From positions 97,254,001 to 97,318,000 of the forward strand of contig OX465598.1 in NCBI GenBank assembly GCA_950022295.1: a DNA stretch of 64,000 bases. Direction: 5' to 3'. This DNA is from Bromus sterilis. Its lineage: Eukaryota > Streptophyta > Magnoliopsida > Poales > Poaceae. Each line of letters begins with the position of its first letter. The first letter of the stretch is position 1. The notes below the pieces were generated by a model. It searched no databases. It saw nothing but the letters and a program-made list of their open reading frames with translations, and had not been told where the DNA came from. Made by a program: the position numbers and the translations under genes. Of this stretch, positions 43,712 to 54,382 are shown one piece after another.

Positions 43712-44130
43712 GGCACTCGGGGGGCTCGCCGAAGCAGCCACCCCCCGAGGCGTCCTCCGCAATCGCGGCACATTAACTTGGCACTCGGGGGCTCGCCAAA
43801 GCAGCCACCCCCCCCCCCGAGGCGTCCTCCGCAATCGCGGAACATTAACTTGGCACTCGGGGGCTCGCCGAAGCAGCCACCCCCCGAGGCGTCCTCCACA
43901 ATCGCGGCACATTAACTCGGCACTCGGGGGCTCGCTGAAGCAGCCACCCCCCGAGGCGTCCTCCGCAATCGCGGCACATCAACTTGGCACTCGGGGGCTC
44001 GCCGAGGCAGCCACCCCCCGAGGCGTCCTCCGCAATCGCGGCACATAAACTTGGCACTCGGGGGCTCGTCGAAACTGCCACCCCCCGAGGCGCTCTTCGC
44101 AACCGCGATACACAAAAACTTTTACACTCG
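43712..44130 (+). repeat. ~68-bp tandem array with a hairpin in each unit
   Basis: About six units start near 43712, 43782, 43853, 43920, 43987 and 44055: CACTCGGGGGCTCGCCGAAG, CAGCCACCCCCCGAGG, CGTCCTCCGCAATCGCGGCA, then CA(T/A)(T/A)AACTTGG. CTCGGGGG pairs with CCCCCGAG in each unit. The units are more alike than those of element I, so the array expanded or homogenised more recently. The stem is shared with element I, the spacer is not. Confidence 0.88.
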
Positions 44131-44248
44131 GGAGCTTGCCGCGGCAACCCTCTGGAACGTCCCCCGCAACTACAACGCAGACGACCCCCCGCGACACAAC
44201 CAAGACAGCATACAACCAAGAAGAAGCATATACAACGAAGGGAAGCAC

Positions 44249-44722
44249 CTAATCTTTAGGCTCCAACTTCGCCTTAATAAGTGCACCCAGATGGCGTTCG
44301 TTCTCTTCGCAAACTCGCTTCACAACCTGGCGCGCAGGTTTATCTACAGCCATGTAGTGCTCATTCATCGGATCATCCCTACCGCCCGGAGGACCCGCCA
44401 CCACCTGAGAAAAATCCACCCCCGGCCAATGACTATGGACCAAACCCAAAGCAGCTTGGGCTCCAGCACGAATCTGATGATCCATCACTCGACGTAACTC
44501 GGCAGGCTGAGAAAATACGCGACAGAGCCTCTCAAGGGACGAAGGAACCACCTCCAGCGGATAGAACTCAGCATGGATACCACCCAATACCCGCTGGCAG
44601 TATTTGAGAGCATCCGGCACCCGCTCAACTCGGAGACGAAGCAAAGCAAACGCTCGAGCACGAGCCCCATCCTCCCAAAAGGGATTGCTTGCCTGCACTA
44701 TGGGATCATCAAGCCGTGACAT
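44249..44722 (-). pseudogene. Last antisense exon: WEDGARARAF domain
   Basis: 157 open codons: PFWEDGARARAFALLRLRVE, YCQRVLGGIHAEFYPLEVVP, RAGAQAALGLVHSHWPGVDF, VKRVCEENERHLGALIKAKL. I recognise this wording from C-termini of grass proteins with the PF04195 domain. A preceding exon-like stretch (RERAEAMVENLASWVVKLPD near 44870-44940) ends at a GTGAG donor. It may be spliced to the upstream exons or be a second cistron. Confidence 0.6.
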
Positions 44723-45211
44723 CTCCGACTAAACGGCCCTCTCTTCATCCCGAGATCGCCCTGCCAACACTTTGAAAGTCAAAAACCACGATCAAGACAG
44801 AGACAGCAAAACCTCCTAAACGGAATCGAGCAACCAAGCAGAGGCGAAACTCACCCCGCAGGAGGTCGGGCAACTTCACCACCCACGAAGCAAGGTTCTC
44901 AACCATGGCCTCGGCACGCTCGCGCCGAGTACGCTGAACGGCTACGGACCCCTTCAGTCGAACAATCTCCCGCTAAGCGTCCTTCAGTCGCAAACAAACG
45001 GACTCGTAGGCACCCTCACGAGCGTCATCCTTCAGCGAATTTCAAGGACGAAGAACGCCCGGAGTGGCCTACCGCAGGATGAACAAAACAAAGACATCAA
45101 AAATCAGCAACAGGAAACAGCCAAGCAGTCACTCAGATAAAGGTACCAAAAGATCAACCATCACAACGGAGTCACAAATTACAGATAAAGTTTCAAAGCG
45201 ACGAAACACTA

Positions 45212-45645
45212 CTATGCCTCCCCCTCACCTACGACAGGGGGATCCTGAGCATCTACAACCTGTTGCAGGCGACGAGCCAGTTTATCGGCTCGGTCGTCCT
45301 GCTCATCAGAATAGTCCGGGATGGTCTCAACCAAGGAATCATAAATGGAAATCCCATGTCCCATAAGGACGACAAGGGCCGTGGAAGAACCACTCACCGC
45401 GCTCTCCACAACCAGCTCCACCATACGCTTCCCATCCGGGCCGAATGCAACCACCCGAGCGCCCAGGCCATCAGGCACCTTTGAACCCTCCGACATAAGG
45501 TGCTCGTGCGCAAGACCCACAAGGTCGGCATCCCGGGTGCAGACGTCCCCAACCACTGCAACAGCATCTGCAACAGCATCTACAGCACCTTAGAGAATTC
45601 CAGACCCTGACGCAGCAGCCTCCATCGGCTTCGCACCTATAGCAG
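45212..45645 (-). pseudogene. Exon with Asp/Gly-rich C-terminal region
   Basis: After the 45646-45720 intron the frame reads AIGAKPMEAAASGSG, a TAA near 45592, then in phase GAVDAVADAVAVVGDVC, HEHLMSEGSKVPDGLGARVV, DYSDEQDDRADKLARRLQQV and a stop at 45212. This could be the original C-terminus of the antisense protein; alternatively splicing continues into 44249-45060. Confidence 0.5.
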
Positions 45646-46921
45646 CTGCACCAAGCAAAGAAACGTCATCACGGGAAGACAGTAGGAACGGCAAGACCAA
45701 TGGTTGAATGCCAAACTTACACACAAGCGAGTCCGCCAAGGCGCGAAGACGTTTGCCCTCGACTGCTTCCACCCGCGCACGTGCGTCCTCAGCCTGACGA
45801 AGGCGAACCAGCTCCTCGTGTTGACCATGCAACTCTGCCTCCTTGGAAGCCAAGGTAGCCTTAAGAATGGAAACCTTCCTCCCCGCCTTCTCGGCTTGCT
45901 TCTCGGTAGCCTGGCGATGGTCTGCAAGGAAAGACAGTACTCAGAACAAAAGACGCAGCGGCCAAAGCTCAGCCTCACAAGAATGAAAATTCACCATCCA
46001 TAGCAGACAAAGCATCCTGGGCAGAATCATGGGCCCGTTGCCAACGCTCAGCATCAATCATACAACGCTCACAGTGTTGGAAAACAGGCTGCAAAATCCA
46101 GACAATCAGATGATAAGGAAAGACAAGACTACAAGCAACTGCAAGCAGTTACTTCTAGCCTCGAGGGCTACTCCCATCGGGAGCACTGCCGTGCCCCCAA
46201 TGATAAAGTCGCACAGGCACAATCAACTCACCAGCTTGGAGACGTGGTCGAAAACACGAGCCTTGTCTTCAATCGCCAGATCAAGCCGACCAAAGTACGG
46301 AGGACCAAGCTCAGTTGGCTTGGACTCAGGAGCAACAGCACCAGGCGCCTCAGAAGAGGGCGCACCAGGAACTATACCCGCAGTCGGAACGGCAGGAGTC
46401 GCCGTCGGCCCAGATTGACCAGCAGCAACCGAGAGGTCATCAAGATGCTTGGCTGCCGCCCCAGAGCCCGTCGACTTCAAGTCAGTAGTAGCTGCGCTGG
46501 TGCACGAAGCAGCCGGAGCAGGCGCAGCACTACAAGACAAGCATTGTCAGACGCAGGAACAAGGAAAAGGGAACGGGAAAAATCCAGCAGATTCTTACCC
46601 GACACGCGCAGCATGAGGGCGCCCCAGCCTCCCAAGCCTGACCCTCTTCGTAGCAGCGGCCGGAGTAGCAGCCGAAGGGGAAGGCCCAGCAAACCGAGCA
46701 GCTGGTGGGACAGCATCACCCAATGCATCATGATCTTCAGCGTTCAAGGGGCGCGACCGCTTCACGCGAAAGGGACTGGAATCTTCAATATCTCCAGTTT
46801 CCACCAGCACAATTTCAGCATCAACAGTTGGCGCAGCATCATCAGCTGCGGAAGCACCGGGTTCTTCAAGAATATTGGTGTCCTCCGGCTGCGGAGGATT
46901 ACACGGCGCCGGAGCATGGCC
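45646..46921 (-). pseudogene. Middle exons: acidic linker and coiled coil
   Basis: Exon 46599-46921 (acidic, Pro/Ala-rich, KRSRPLNAEDHDALGD), intron 46530-46598 (GTAAGAATC ... TTGTAG), exon 46232-46529, intron 46089-46231 (GTGAGTTG ... TTTGCAG), exon 45995-46088 (ERWQRAHDSAQDALSAM), intron 45923-45994 (GTGAATTT ... CTTGCAG), exon 45721-45922 (KQAEKAGRKVSILKATLASK, then HEELVRLRQAEDARARVEAV: coiled coil), intron 45646-45720 (GTAAGTTT ... GGTGCAG). Boundaries were chosen for GT-AG ends and continued phase. The 143-nt intron contains the ACTCCCATCGGGAG hairpin. Confidence 0.6.
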
Positions 46922-46995
46922 CTGCAAGGCAAGCAATGTCAACAACAGAGCAAAACTAGGTACTTCAAACGAATGAACACGGACACCAACCGGCG

Positions 46996-47874
46996 GCGGA
47001 GAATGATCAGAAGCATACGGAAGGACAAGGCGCATTTCCGAAATACTCGAGCACTTGGTCACATGTTGGATACGAGTCAGCAGGGCGTCAGATTCAAGCT
47101 CTTGAGGCGAGCATCTCGTCGAGTCACCGAGCCCCTCGTACTGCCACATAGGACGAGTTTGATGCTGCAACGATTGAATTTGCCTCCCCACAAAAACAGA
47201 GATGAGCTGACTACCAGTCAATTTATCCTTCAACATAGCAATCCTCTCAAAAAACGGAGTCAGCTCAGACGACTCCACCTCGGTCAAGTAATGAGACCAC
47301 GAAGGTTGTCTGACCACCCGCGTTCCCGGATTGAAAGAAGCAAGACCAAATTGCTGACCAACAACGCAGGGATCCTTCAGATAAAACCAGCCTTTTTCCA
47401 GTCGCTAAAGGAATCGATCATCTCCAAGTCAAAATACGAATGTTTATCCCCAATGGAGATACCCACCAGACCCACGGCGTACTCAGAGTTCGTCCTTTTT
47501 ATACTAAAAAGGCACCTCCAAAGTCCCCAATGAGGATAAATCCCCAAGAAGGCCTCACAAAGAGTGATGAAACACGCAATGTGCAAAATTCCGTTGGGAG
47601 TCAGGTCATGCGACTGGAGCCGATAGGAATACAGCATGCCGCGAACGAAAGGATGCAGCGGAAGAGCAAACCCGCGGTGGAAGAAAGCCTGGAAGCATAC
47701 CCGCTCGTCCGCCGCCGGCGCCGGAATCGACTCATCACCAGGGAGACGCACATCACCCTCCACCAAAACGCCGTCAGCAACCAGCGCATCCAGATCCCCG
47801 GCCCCGAACGTGGACCGCTCCCACTTGCCGAACATCTTGGCAGACTCTACAGCAGTACGGGGGCGCTTGGTCAT
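46996..47874 (-). pseudogene. N-terminal exon(s): PF04195-like domain
   Basis: ATG at 47874 (MTKRPRTAVESAKMFGKWER). The domain core reads CFQAFFHRGFALPLHPFVRG, LYSYRLQSHDLTPNGILHIA and LCEAFLGIYPHWGLWRCLF, a pattern frequent in grass predictions labelled putative gypsy type transposon. A one-base loss near 47395 shifts the phase; homology resumes as GWFYLKDP and continues (VVRQPSWSHYLTEV, LTGSQLISVFVGRQIQSLQH) to a probable donor near 46995. Confidence 0.7.
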
Positions 47875-47988
47875 AGATCCCGCAGCAGCTCGCAGAGGAG
47901 AAAAGATGAAGGCTCAAGAACAAGAAGGGAACAGAGAAAGAGGAGGAAGGCAACGACTGGGTAAAACCTACAATTTACCCAGCCGCAA

Positions 47989-47999
47989 GGTATTTAACT
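47989..47999 (-). promoter_or_regulatory. TATA-like box of the antisense gene in element C
   Basis: Minus-strand AGTTAAATACC, 115 bp before the ATG at 47874. The final TAAATACC is shared with element I (CTATAAATACC, 6665-6675). Confidence 0.4.
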
Positions 48000-49123
48000 C
48001 AAGAGCCTAGCAAGAAGGGACACCGTCCAACCTTATCGCGCAGCACACGTGGCACGATCCCATAAACAGACGAAAAGTATGGAAAATCCAACCGGCGCAG
48101 TAACAACACCGCCCACTACGCGCGAAAAAAGAGGACCACGATCGCGCGACGCGAAAATTTCGGCAGGACAGCGCCAAGTCGTTTCCTTCGGCAGGCTACA
48201 GTGGTCAAAAACTCCAGAGGACCACGCCAACGTCATATCACAGCAAGATGTACTAAGTACGCCAGCAAGGCTCAGAGATTCCATCTTTCAGATCTTTTTC
48301 CCGATGAAGAAAAACATCTTACTCCCATCGGGAGAGCACATCATGAGAGTCCCACGTGCTCCCTCACCCAAAGGTCAGCAATGTGCTCGAGTGACCACTC
48401 GCACTCACGAGAGTCTCGGGTGCTCCCTCAAACCGACACAAGACAAACATGCATTCGCCAAGATCGTACGGCGCTAGAGTCTCAGGTGCTCCCTCACCTC
48501 AAGAGCCGAAACGGCATTTGAGTGACTACTCGCGAAGAACTCCTCGTCTGAGCACTCGAAACAAGCTCCACGGGTGAATGAGTGAACAGCTCGCTTGATG
48601 TTTTGTTCCAAGCGGGTGCAATACTATTAGGCTCCGCGCCACAAAAACACACATTCCTGGAACACGATACACTATGCCCAGATGCCACGCAAGATTAGCG
48701 TGTAGGTAAGACCCCGCTGCGAAGTTCGGCCGGGCTGGGACTTGCCGAAGAGCGATTTCACTCCCAACCTTTTCCATGCGCTGCGCATGATAGAAAAAGC
48801 CGGGCGGACGCGCCTTAGGCTATGCACATTACTAGCGGAAAATGAACACCGTAAGACCTGAAGCGGCAGGAATTTTGCTCGACACCAGTGTTCCAAGCTC
48901 ACGTCGAGGGACGTGGGTTTGATTGGGCTACTGCGGTATTTTCCCTAGTGCAATTCACCAAGGCTCGACCAGTCGACTCCTTGGGCCCTTTCATCTTAGC
49001 ATCCCTCGAAACAGGTTTTGTCATGGCCACCAGACTCCCAGCGACCCGCGGATGTACCGCGCATACAAATAACTGATAAATGGATGTACTCGAGTCCCTG
49101 CGCGACTCTTTGAGTCCCCCAGG
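48000..49123. other. Upstream region of the antisense gene in element C
   Basis: No supported gene. Contains ACTCCCATCGGGAG at 48321, diverged GTGCTCCCTCACC repeats (48360-48500), and at 48660-49010 the block conserved with element I, including the perfect inverted repeat CATGCGC-T-GCGCATG (48775-48789). Confidence 0.55.
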
Positions 49124-49137
49124 CACTCGGGGGCTAC
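49124..49137 (+). promoter_or_regulatory. Polypurine tract of element C
   Basis: CACTCGGGGGCTAC abutting the 3' LTR; identical to element I at 8054-8067, and also found as a copy at 40109-40122. Confidence 0.6.
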
Positions 49138-49566
49138 TGACAAGGGGGTGACCCAACGACTCCTACGGATAAGCCTACCTGGTGTCCCTGAAGACAGAAG
49201 GCCCATGAAGATCCAGCCTCGGCCCGCTAATTGGCACCGACGTAGGAGTCTACGACTCACAAGGAAGGTGCGAAGACCTGCCGTACGGAGCAAGCTAGGG
49301 TTAGGAAATCTTACCTGTAAACGTAGATGAACTCCCCGAGACCTAGCCCGGTATATAAGGGCTAGGAGGGGTGACGCCAAAGACAACCAATATCATCTGT
49401 AACCCTAACCTTGAGCGCTCCAGCCTTGCCATCCACTGTAATTGTATCTCCCCCATCAATAATATCGAGCAGGAGCGTGCCTTCCTGTTTGCCGACAAGC
49501 TATCTTCCAACCTGTGCCTCTCATGACTAACCCAGGGTCCCTGACCATGGGATTTGCCGGGGTTGA
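49138..49566 (+). repeat. 3' LTR of element C, interrupted by element B
   Basis: 429 of 438 bp, ending GGGGTTGA; the last nine bases (TCCCCGTCA in the 5' LTR) are not found at the far side of B because of the deletion at 61808. GTTGA (49562-49566) would be the left copy of B's duplication. Confidence 0.88.
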
Positions 49567-52500
49567 TGTCGGGACCCGGGGTTAGCGTATGCAAGTACAG
49601 CTAAGACATAGTCATATGGAGAGCCGAGAACCGTACCCACTTGTCTAAGCAGACAAGGCCAAGCACAGAACGTTCTCGGAAAGCATCGTACGTCAGGGGC
49701 ATCCCATCCAGGCCGGATGATCAACTGAGATGGGTCCTCATCGTCCGCACACAAGTCTAATGATATGGGTGGTGAACTCCCATATTCAAAGACAAGTCGC
49801 CTCAACCATACTATCGACTATCTCATAACTCTTACATAGACTTACTCCAGCCCGATCACTTAGTCGGGGTCTAGGGCGGGCTCGATCATACCACAAAGTG
49901 TGCACGATACGGAGTCTCGACCAATCGCATCGCGATGCCCCAAGGTGCGCACATCTAAGGGCCACTTGGTGTATGAAAGACCGCCAGCCAGAACACAACT
50001 AAGGTCTCCAAAACCCATACAAAGACATGCATGTTATAAACATACACGCAGCACACATGCCTTGTATGAACAGCAGGTACCATTGCAATTCTCTACAAAG
50101 TGTACAATTTTATTGATAACTCTTATAGAGTGCAAACAGAGATCACAAACATGTGATCCAACATTACAACACAAACGGAAGCAAATTATGTCTGAGTACC
50201 GCTACACACACATGATCATCATTTACCGCCTTTGATCTCGACACCATTCAAGGGGTGCCAGCGAGGATGCTCACCACAACTGTTACCTCATAGCCGATCT
50301 AGTCCGAGAAAGCCGCCTACTTGGGTAGGCTACCACAATCGTGAACCCGTCCGGTTTACCGAAGTGGACCCAAGTGATGTGTGCGTGGTGCATAAGCCGG
50401 TCTCGGATGAGCCGTTCTCTCACTTAGCATCCAGGCCACAAGCCTACCAGAACTCCGAACTATTGCGACATCTGGACATCGAAAGGGATGAGTTAGTAAG
50501 TTGAGAGGGGTCAGTGAGCCCAATGTGTGGTTGTACTCTTCATCTTGGATCACCACACAAGAACTCGGACTTAGGGCGGTGTTCAACGAGACAACCCACC
50601 GTGTACTCCTACACAGCCTCTCATCGTTCACCTTGTATTAGGGTCGATTCACCAACACTTTTCTACCATCATCAACCTGATCATTACCATCCCGACTCAC
50701 ATCACAGTAACAACATGGTATCATTCTAAGCATGCAATAAGCGATAACATTTGCAGGGGCCACATGATATCAATCAACTCCTACATTTGCTAGGATTGTG
50801 GTTTGCTTACTACTGTGACAAAATGATAGGTCATGCAAAGGAATGGGTTCATCTATGCGGTAGAAACGAATCATGGTGATCATCCTAAACAATGCATAAG
50901 CGAGACATGAGAGGGAAGTGGGATTTTATCGACATGATCAATGGGGGTTTGCTTGCCTTGCTGACGAGGTTCGGGTTCGGGGTCTTCCACGAAGGGGGTG
51001 ACCTCGGGTTCCAGCTCCACTTCTATCAGCAACATGACAATCATAGGATGAACATAATGTACAATGCACAATCACATGAATAAGGTTGAAACTTGATGTA
51101 TATGCTTTGATGTGTGAAGCAATTCCATTTAAATGGAGTATATTGCAAATTGAATTGCAAATTCAAACTCCAATTTGAATTCAAAATTAACCAAGTTGCA
51201 TGTGACATGGTTTGATCATTTTGAACCTTTTGGAAATGTGTATGATATGCCTCTGAAGTGTGGTTGAATTGTAGCATAATTCCATGGTCCAAGTTGCAAA
51301 AGCATTTGATTTGAATTTGAATTAATTTCAAATAAACCAAATGACATATGCTACTGTTCCCATTTTAAAATCAACTCCAACATAGTTGAAAGTTGCATAT
51401 TTGGAAAGATAATTTTCTCCTGATCATTTTTCATATATTATTTGTCCAATTTGGAGTTAATATGAATTTTCTATGAATTTCCAAAGTTTGGGGTAATTTC
51501 TGGAATTTTTTGAATTCTTTAATTCAAATAATCTCTGGAAATTCATTAAATCAATTTATTGCGCCAGGCTGACGTCAGGGGGGGGCTGACATGTGGGTCC
51601 AGGGTGTCAGTGACTGAGTTCAATTAACCGGTTGGTTAATCTAATCCAGTGGCTTAATTAAGCCACTGGGCCCACTGGTCAGTGACCCAGGGGGTCATTA
51701 GGCGGGTGATTAGCGAGGGGGGGTTTGGGCTAACCCGCCGGCGGCTAAACGCCGGCGACCTTCCAGCACGGCGGCGCTGCACGGGGAGGGTGATTCCGGC
51801 CATCATTCGAAGCGCTGAGTCCTCCAGATCGAAGCCCTTGCTGTTGCGCGTCGAATGAGACTGATCCCAAGTGCTGGGGTGCACTGTACGCTCGCCGGCG
51901 TCAAGTTCTGCGGCGACGGAGCTACGGCCGTGATCAGGATTTCTTTACAAGGCACGAATTGAGGCGGGGCTAGGCTGGTTCGAAGAGGTGGAGCACGGGG
52001 AACGTGTTGGACACTACGGCGAGCTTGATGGCGTAGCGGTTGGTCGTCGCCATGGATCCCGGTGGCGAGGAGCTTCGGCTCTCATGGCGGCCATGGCTAG
52101 AGGAAGCAATCGAGGGGGTAAAGTGAGGGGTTTTGATCGTGAGCGCACCAGGAACTCAACAGAGGTGGTGGCGATGGCTGGGGTGGTTCAACGGCGACGT
52201 AATCGACGAAGTCGTGCGGCGGCCGTAGACGAAGACGACGACACGATTCAGCAGCTCCAGGGGGCTTCAGCTCCTCCTACTCCGCTCGAAGACGAAGACG
52301 ACTGCGGTGAAGACGATGGACAGGGTCCTGGGGCTTCTCGGCGTCGATGGCTACGCGGGGGCTCGACGGCGCTCCGGCGTTCTTCTCGGGCGACGACGAA
52401 TCGGGCGAGAGAGGAGGGGAGGGAGCTCATGGAGGGGGGAAGTGTCCGAACGAGGAGATAGGGCTTGGGGACGCCTGGACGCTCGAAGGCGTCGAGGTGG

Positions 52501-53109
52501 CGTCCACGGCGCGCTCAGCCGCTCCAGCGAGCTGCTTTGGCGCGCGGGGAGGAAGACGACAGGGGAGTTCGCGGGCTGGGCTGCGGGAGAGGTAAGTCGG
52601 GCCGAGGTGGCCTAGGTAAGTGGGCTACTTTCTGTTTTTTCTTTTTCCTCTCTGTTTAATCTTTCCTTTCTTTTTCTGTAGTTTTGTTTTGGCTCTGATA
52701 AAAATATCAAACCATTTTATAAAATGCTGAAACTTTTTATGTGGCATCACAAAATACTAGGCTAGCCACTTCTAAAGTTTCAACATTTTTAAAATTCAAA
52801 TAATTTGAATCTTAACTCAAATAGGGTTATTTGATTAATTCCAAGGCACTGTTTGAATATTTGAAAAATCTATGAGCATGGGATGGGTCCCACATCACTT
52901 GATATGTGATCACACTCATTTATAAGACTTTTCAAAATTCTAACATGAATTTTTGGAGAAGATTTTTATCTGGCCCTTTGAATTAATTCATCTGGGGGGT
53001 TTCTTCTCCCATTTGCTTTTGATTTTTGATTTCAAAGATTTCTTTTGAAATTTGACATGATGCAAGGTTACTTTGATCCTAGCACATTAACTAACAGAGG
53101 GTTCTGACA
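49567..53109 (-). repeat. 3' LTR of element B with a 535-bp internal deletion
   Basis: Relative to B's 5' LTR, everything between two GTAC tetranucleotides (59718 and 60253) is missing at 50195-50198. Without the deletion it would be 4,078 bp, close to A's LTRs. The middle part (51780-52620) differs strongly from A, so A and B are distinct subfamilies. The frames around 51988-52660 show no protein character. Confidence 0.9.
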
Positions 53110-54361
53110 ACTCGCCCCCACTCAACAGAATCTCGTCCCGAGATTCAGAAGTCTGCGGGAGGAAGGTGGGGTACTCAGCGTTGAGACGGTCTTCTCTTTC
53201 CCACGTAGCTTCTCTTTCAGAGTGGTGTGACCATTGCACTTTCAGAAACCTAATCTTCTGACGACGAGTGACACGCTCTGCGGAACCAAGAATATGAACG
53301 GGGTATTCTCGATAAGAAAGGTCATCTTGGAGATCAAGCGTTTCATGGTCGACTTCGCGGATAGGGTCCTTGAAGCAACGCCTGAGTTGGGACACATGGA
53401 ATACATCATGTACTCGGGAAAGGTGCGGGGGTAGTTCAAGTTGGTAGGCAACTTCTCCACGTTTAGCAATAATGCGGAAAGGTCCGATGTAACGTGGGGC
53501 CAACTTGCCTTTGATACCGAAACGTTGGGTTCCCTTCAGAGGAGTAACCCGAAGGTAAGCCTTCGCATCCAGATTGTAGCTCTCTTGCCTATGATGACGA
53601 TCATAGTAGCTTTTCTGACGAGACTGGGCTGCTTTCAATTGATCACGAACAATGCGAACTTGCTCTTCTGCTTCCTTGATCATGTCCGGTCCAAAGAATT
53701 GTCTTTCACCGGTTTCTGACCAGTTAAGGGGTGTTCGACATCGTCGTCCATATAGGAGTTCAAAAGGAGCCATGTTCAGACTAGATTGAAAACTATTGTT
53801 ATAAGCAAATTCGGCGAATGGAAGAGACTTCTCCCAATTCTTTCCGAATGAGATAACACAAGCTCTGAGCATGTCTTCAAGAATTTGGTTAACCCTTTCG
53901 ACTTGACCGCTAGACTGAGGATGGAAAGCTGTACTAAAGGAGAGATGAGTTCCCATAGCATTCTGAAAGCTTCCCCAAAATCTAGAGGTGAAAAGGCTAC
54001 CGCGATCAGAATTGATTTCCAAAGGAACACCGTGAAGGGATACAATTCTAGAGATGTACAAGTCCGCTAACTGGCTAGCAGTTATAGACTCGCGAACCGG
54101 AAGGAAGTGAGCAACTTTGGAAAGCCTATCTATGACAACGAAGATGGCATTGTTTCCTTTCTGGGTTCTTGGAAAGCCAGTGATGAAGTCCATACCGACT
54201 TTCTCCCATTTCCACTCGGGAATAGACAAAGGTTGAAGTGTACCAGCAGGTCTTTGATGTTCTGCCTTAATGTGACGACAAACATCACATTCGGCAACAA
54301 ATTGAGCAATGTCTCTCTTCATCCTAGTCCACCAAAATCTCTGGCGTAGATCTCGGTACAT
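53087..54361 (-). pseudogene. Integrase and chromodomain of element B
   Basis: 424 codons from MYRDLRQRFWWTRMKRDIAQ, just after the stop at 54381-54383 within the HHCC finger. Contains CDVCRHIKAEHQRP, the catalytic Asp (VGMDFITGFP), second Asp (INSDRGSLFTS) and Glu (GQVERVNQIL), the GPF C-terminal domain, and a chromodomain with the Trp that is a stop in A (VQWSHHSEREATWERED). The stop codon lies ~20 bp inside the 3' LTR, so the last codons run through the polypurine tract. Confidence 0.88.
53110..53126 (-). promoter_or_regulatory. Polypurine tract of element B
   Basis: Minus-strand TTGAGTGGGGGCGAGT directly before the 3' LTR; it overlaps the in-frame end of pol. Confidence 0.75.
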
Positions 54362-54382
54362 TTTTGTGCTACCGGGATGAAT

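Larger units (their letters stand above)
44249..47874 (-). pseudogene. Antisense multi-exon gene of element C (PF04195-like family)
   Basis: Opposite to gag, between the tandem array and the 3' LTR. The N-terminal exon carries the domain I know as 'putative gypsy type transposon' (Transposase_28, PF04195); later exons give an acidic/Pro-Ala linker, a coiled coil and a C-terminal WEDGARARAF domain. Several GT-AG introns of 69-143 nt fit between in-phase segments (46530-46598, 46089-46231, 45923-45994, 45646-45720). Damage: a frameshift near 47395 and a stop near 45592. Antisense ORFs in this position are known for Tat-lineage elements; the function is unknown. Element I has a B3-like protein in the same position instead. 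Confidence 0.7.
40006..49566 (+). mobile_element. Non-autonomous Retand-like retrotransposon C
   Basis: LTRs of 438 bp (40123-40560) and 429 bp (49138-49566; the last 9 bp lie beyond element B). Inside are a primer site, a long intact gag, a protease with one stop, no RT/RNase H/integrase at all, a hairpin tandem array, a multi-exon antisense gene, and a polypurine tract identical to that of element I. It sits in LINE ORF1. The left end is irregular (an LTR fragment plus internal tail before the full LTR), and the right end was lost in a deletion. Related to element I in LTR, protease and 3' region. Confidence 0.85.

Noticed and set aside
43712..44130. Tandem array considered as CRISPR or minisatellite gene
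   Set aside because: Whole units repeat without unique spacers, the genome is eukaryotic, and the position inside a Retand-like 3' region explains it.
46244..47533. 429-codon plus-strand open frame in element C
   Set aside because: Arg/Ser-rich low-complexity translation opposite the antisense gene; the minus strand carries recognisable domains and splice sites, so this is a shadow.
51988..52659. 157- and 102-codon frames in the 3' LTR of B
   Set aside because: Inside an LTR, Gly/Arg low complexity, not present in A.
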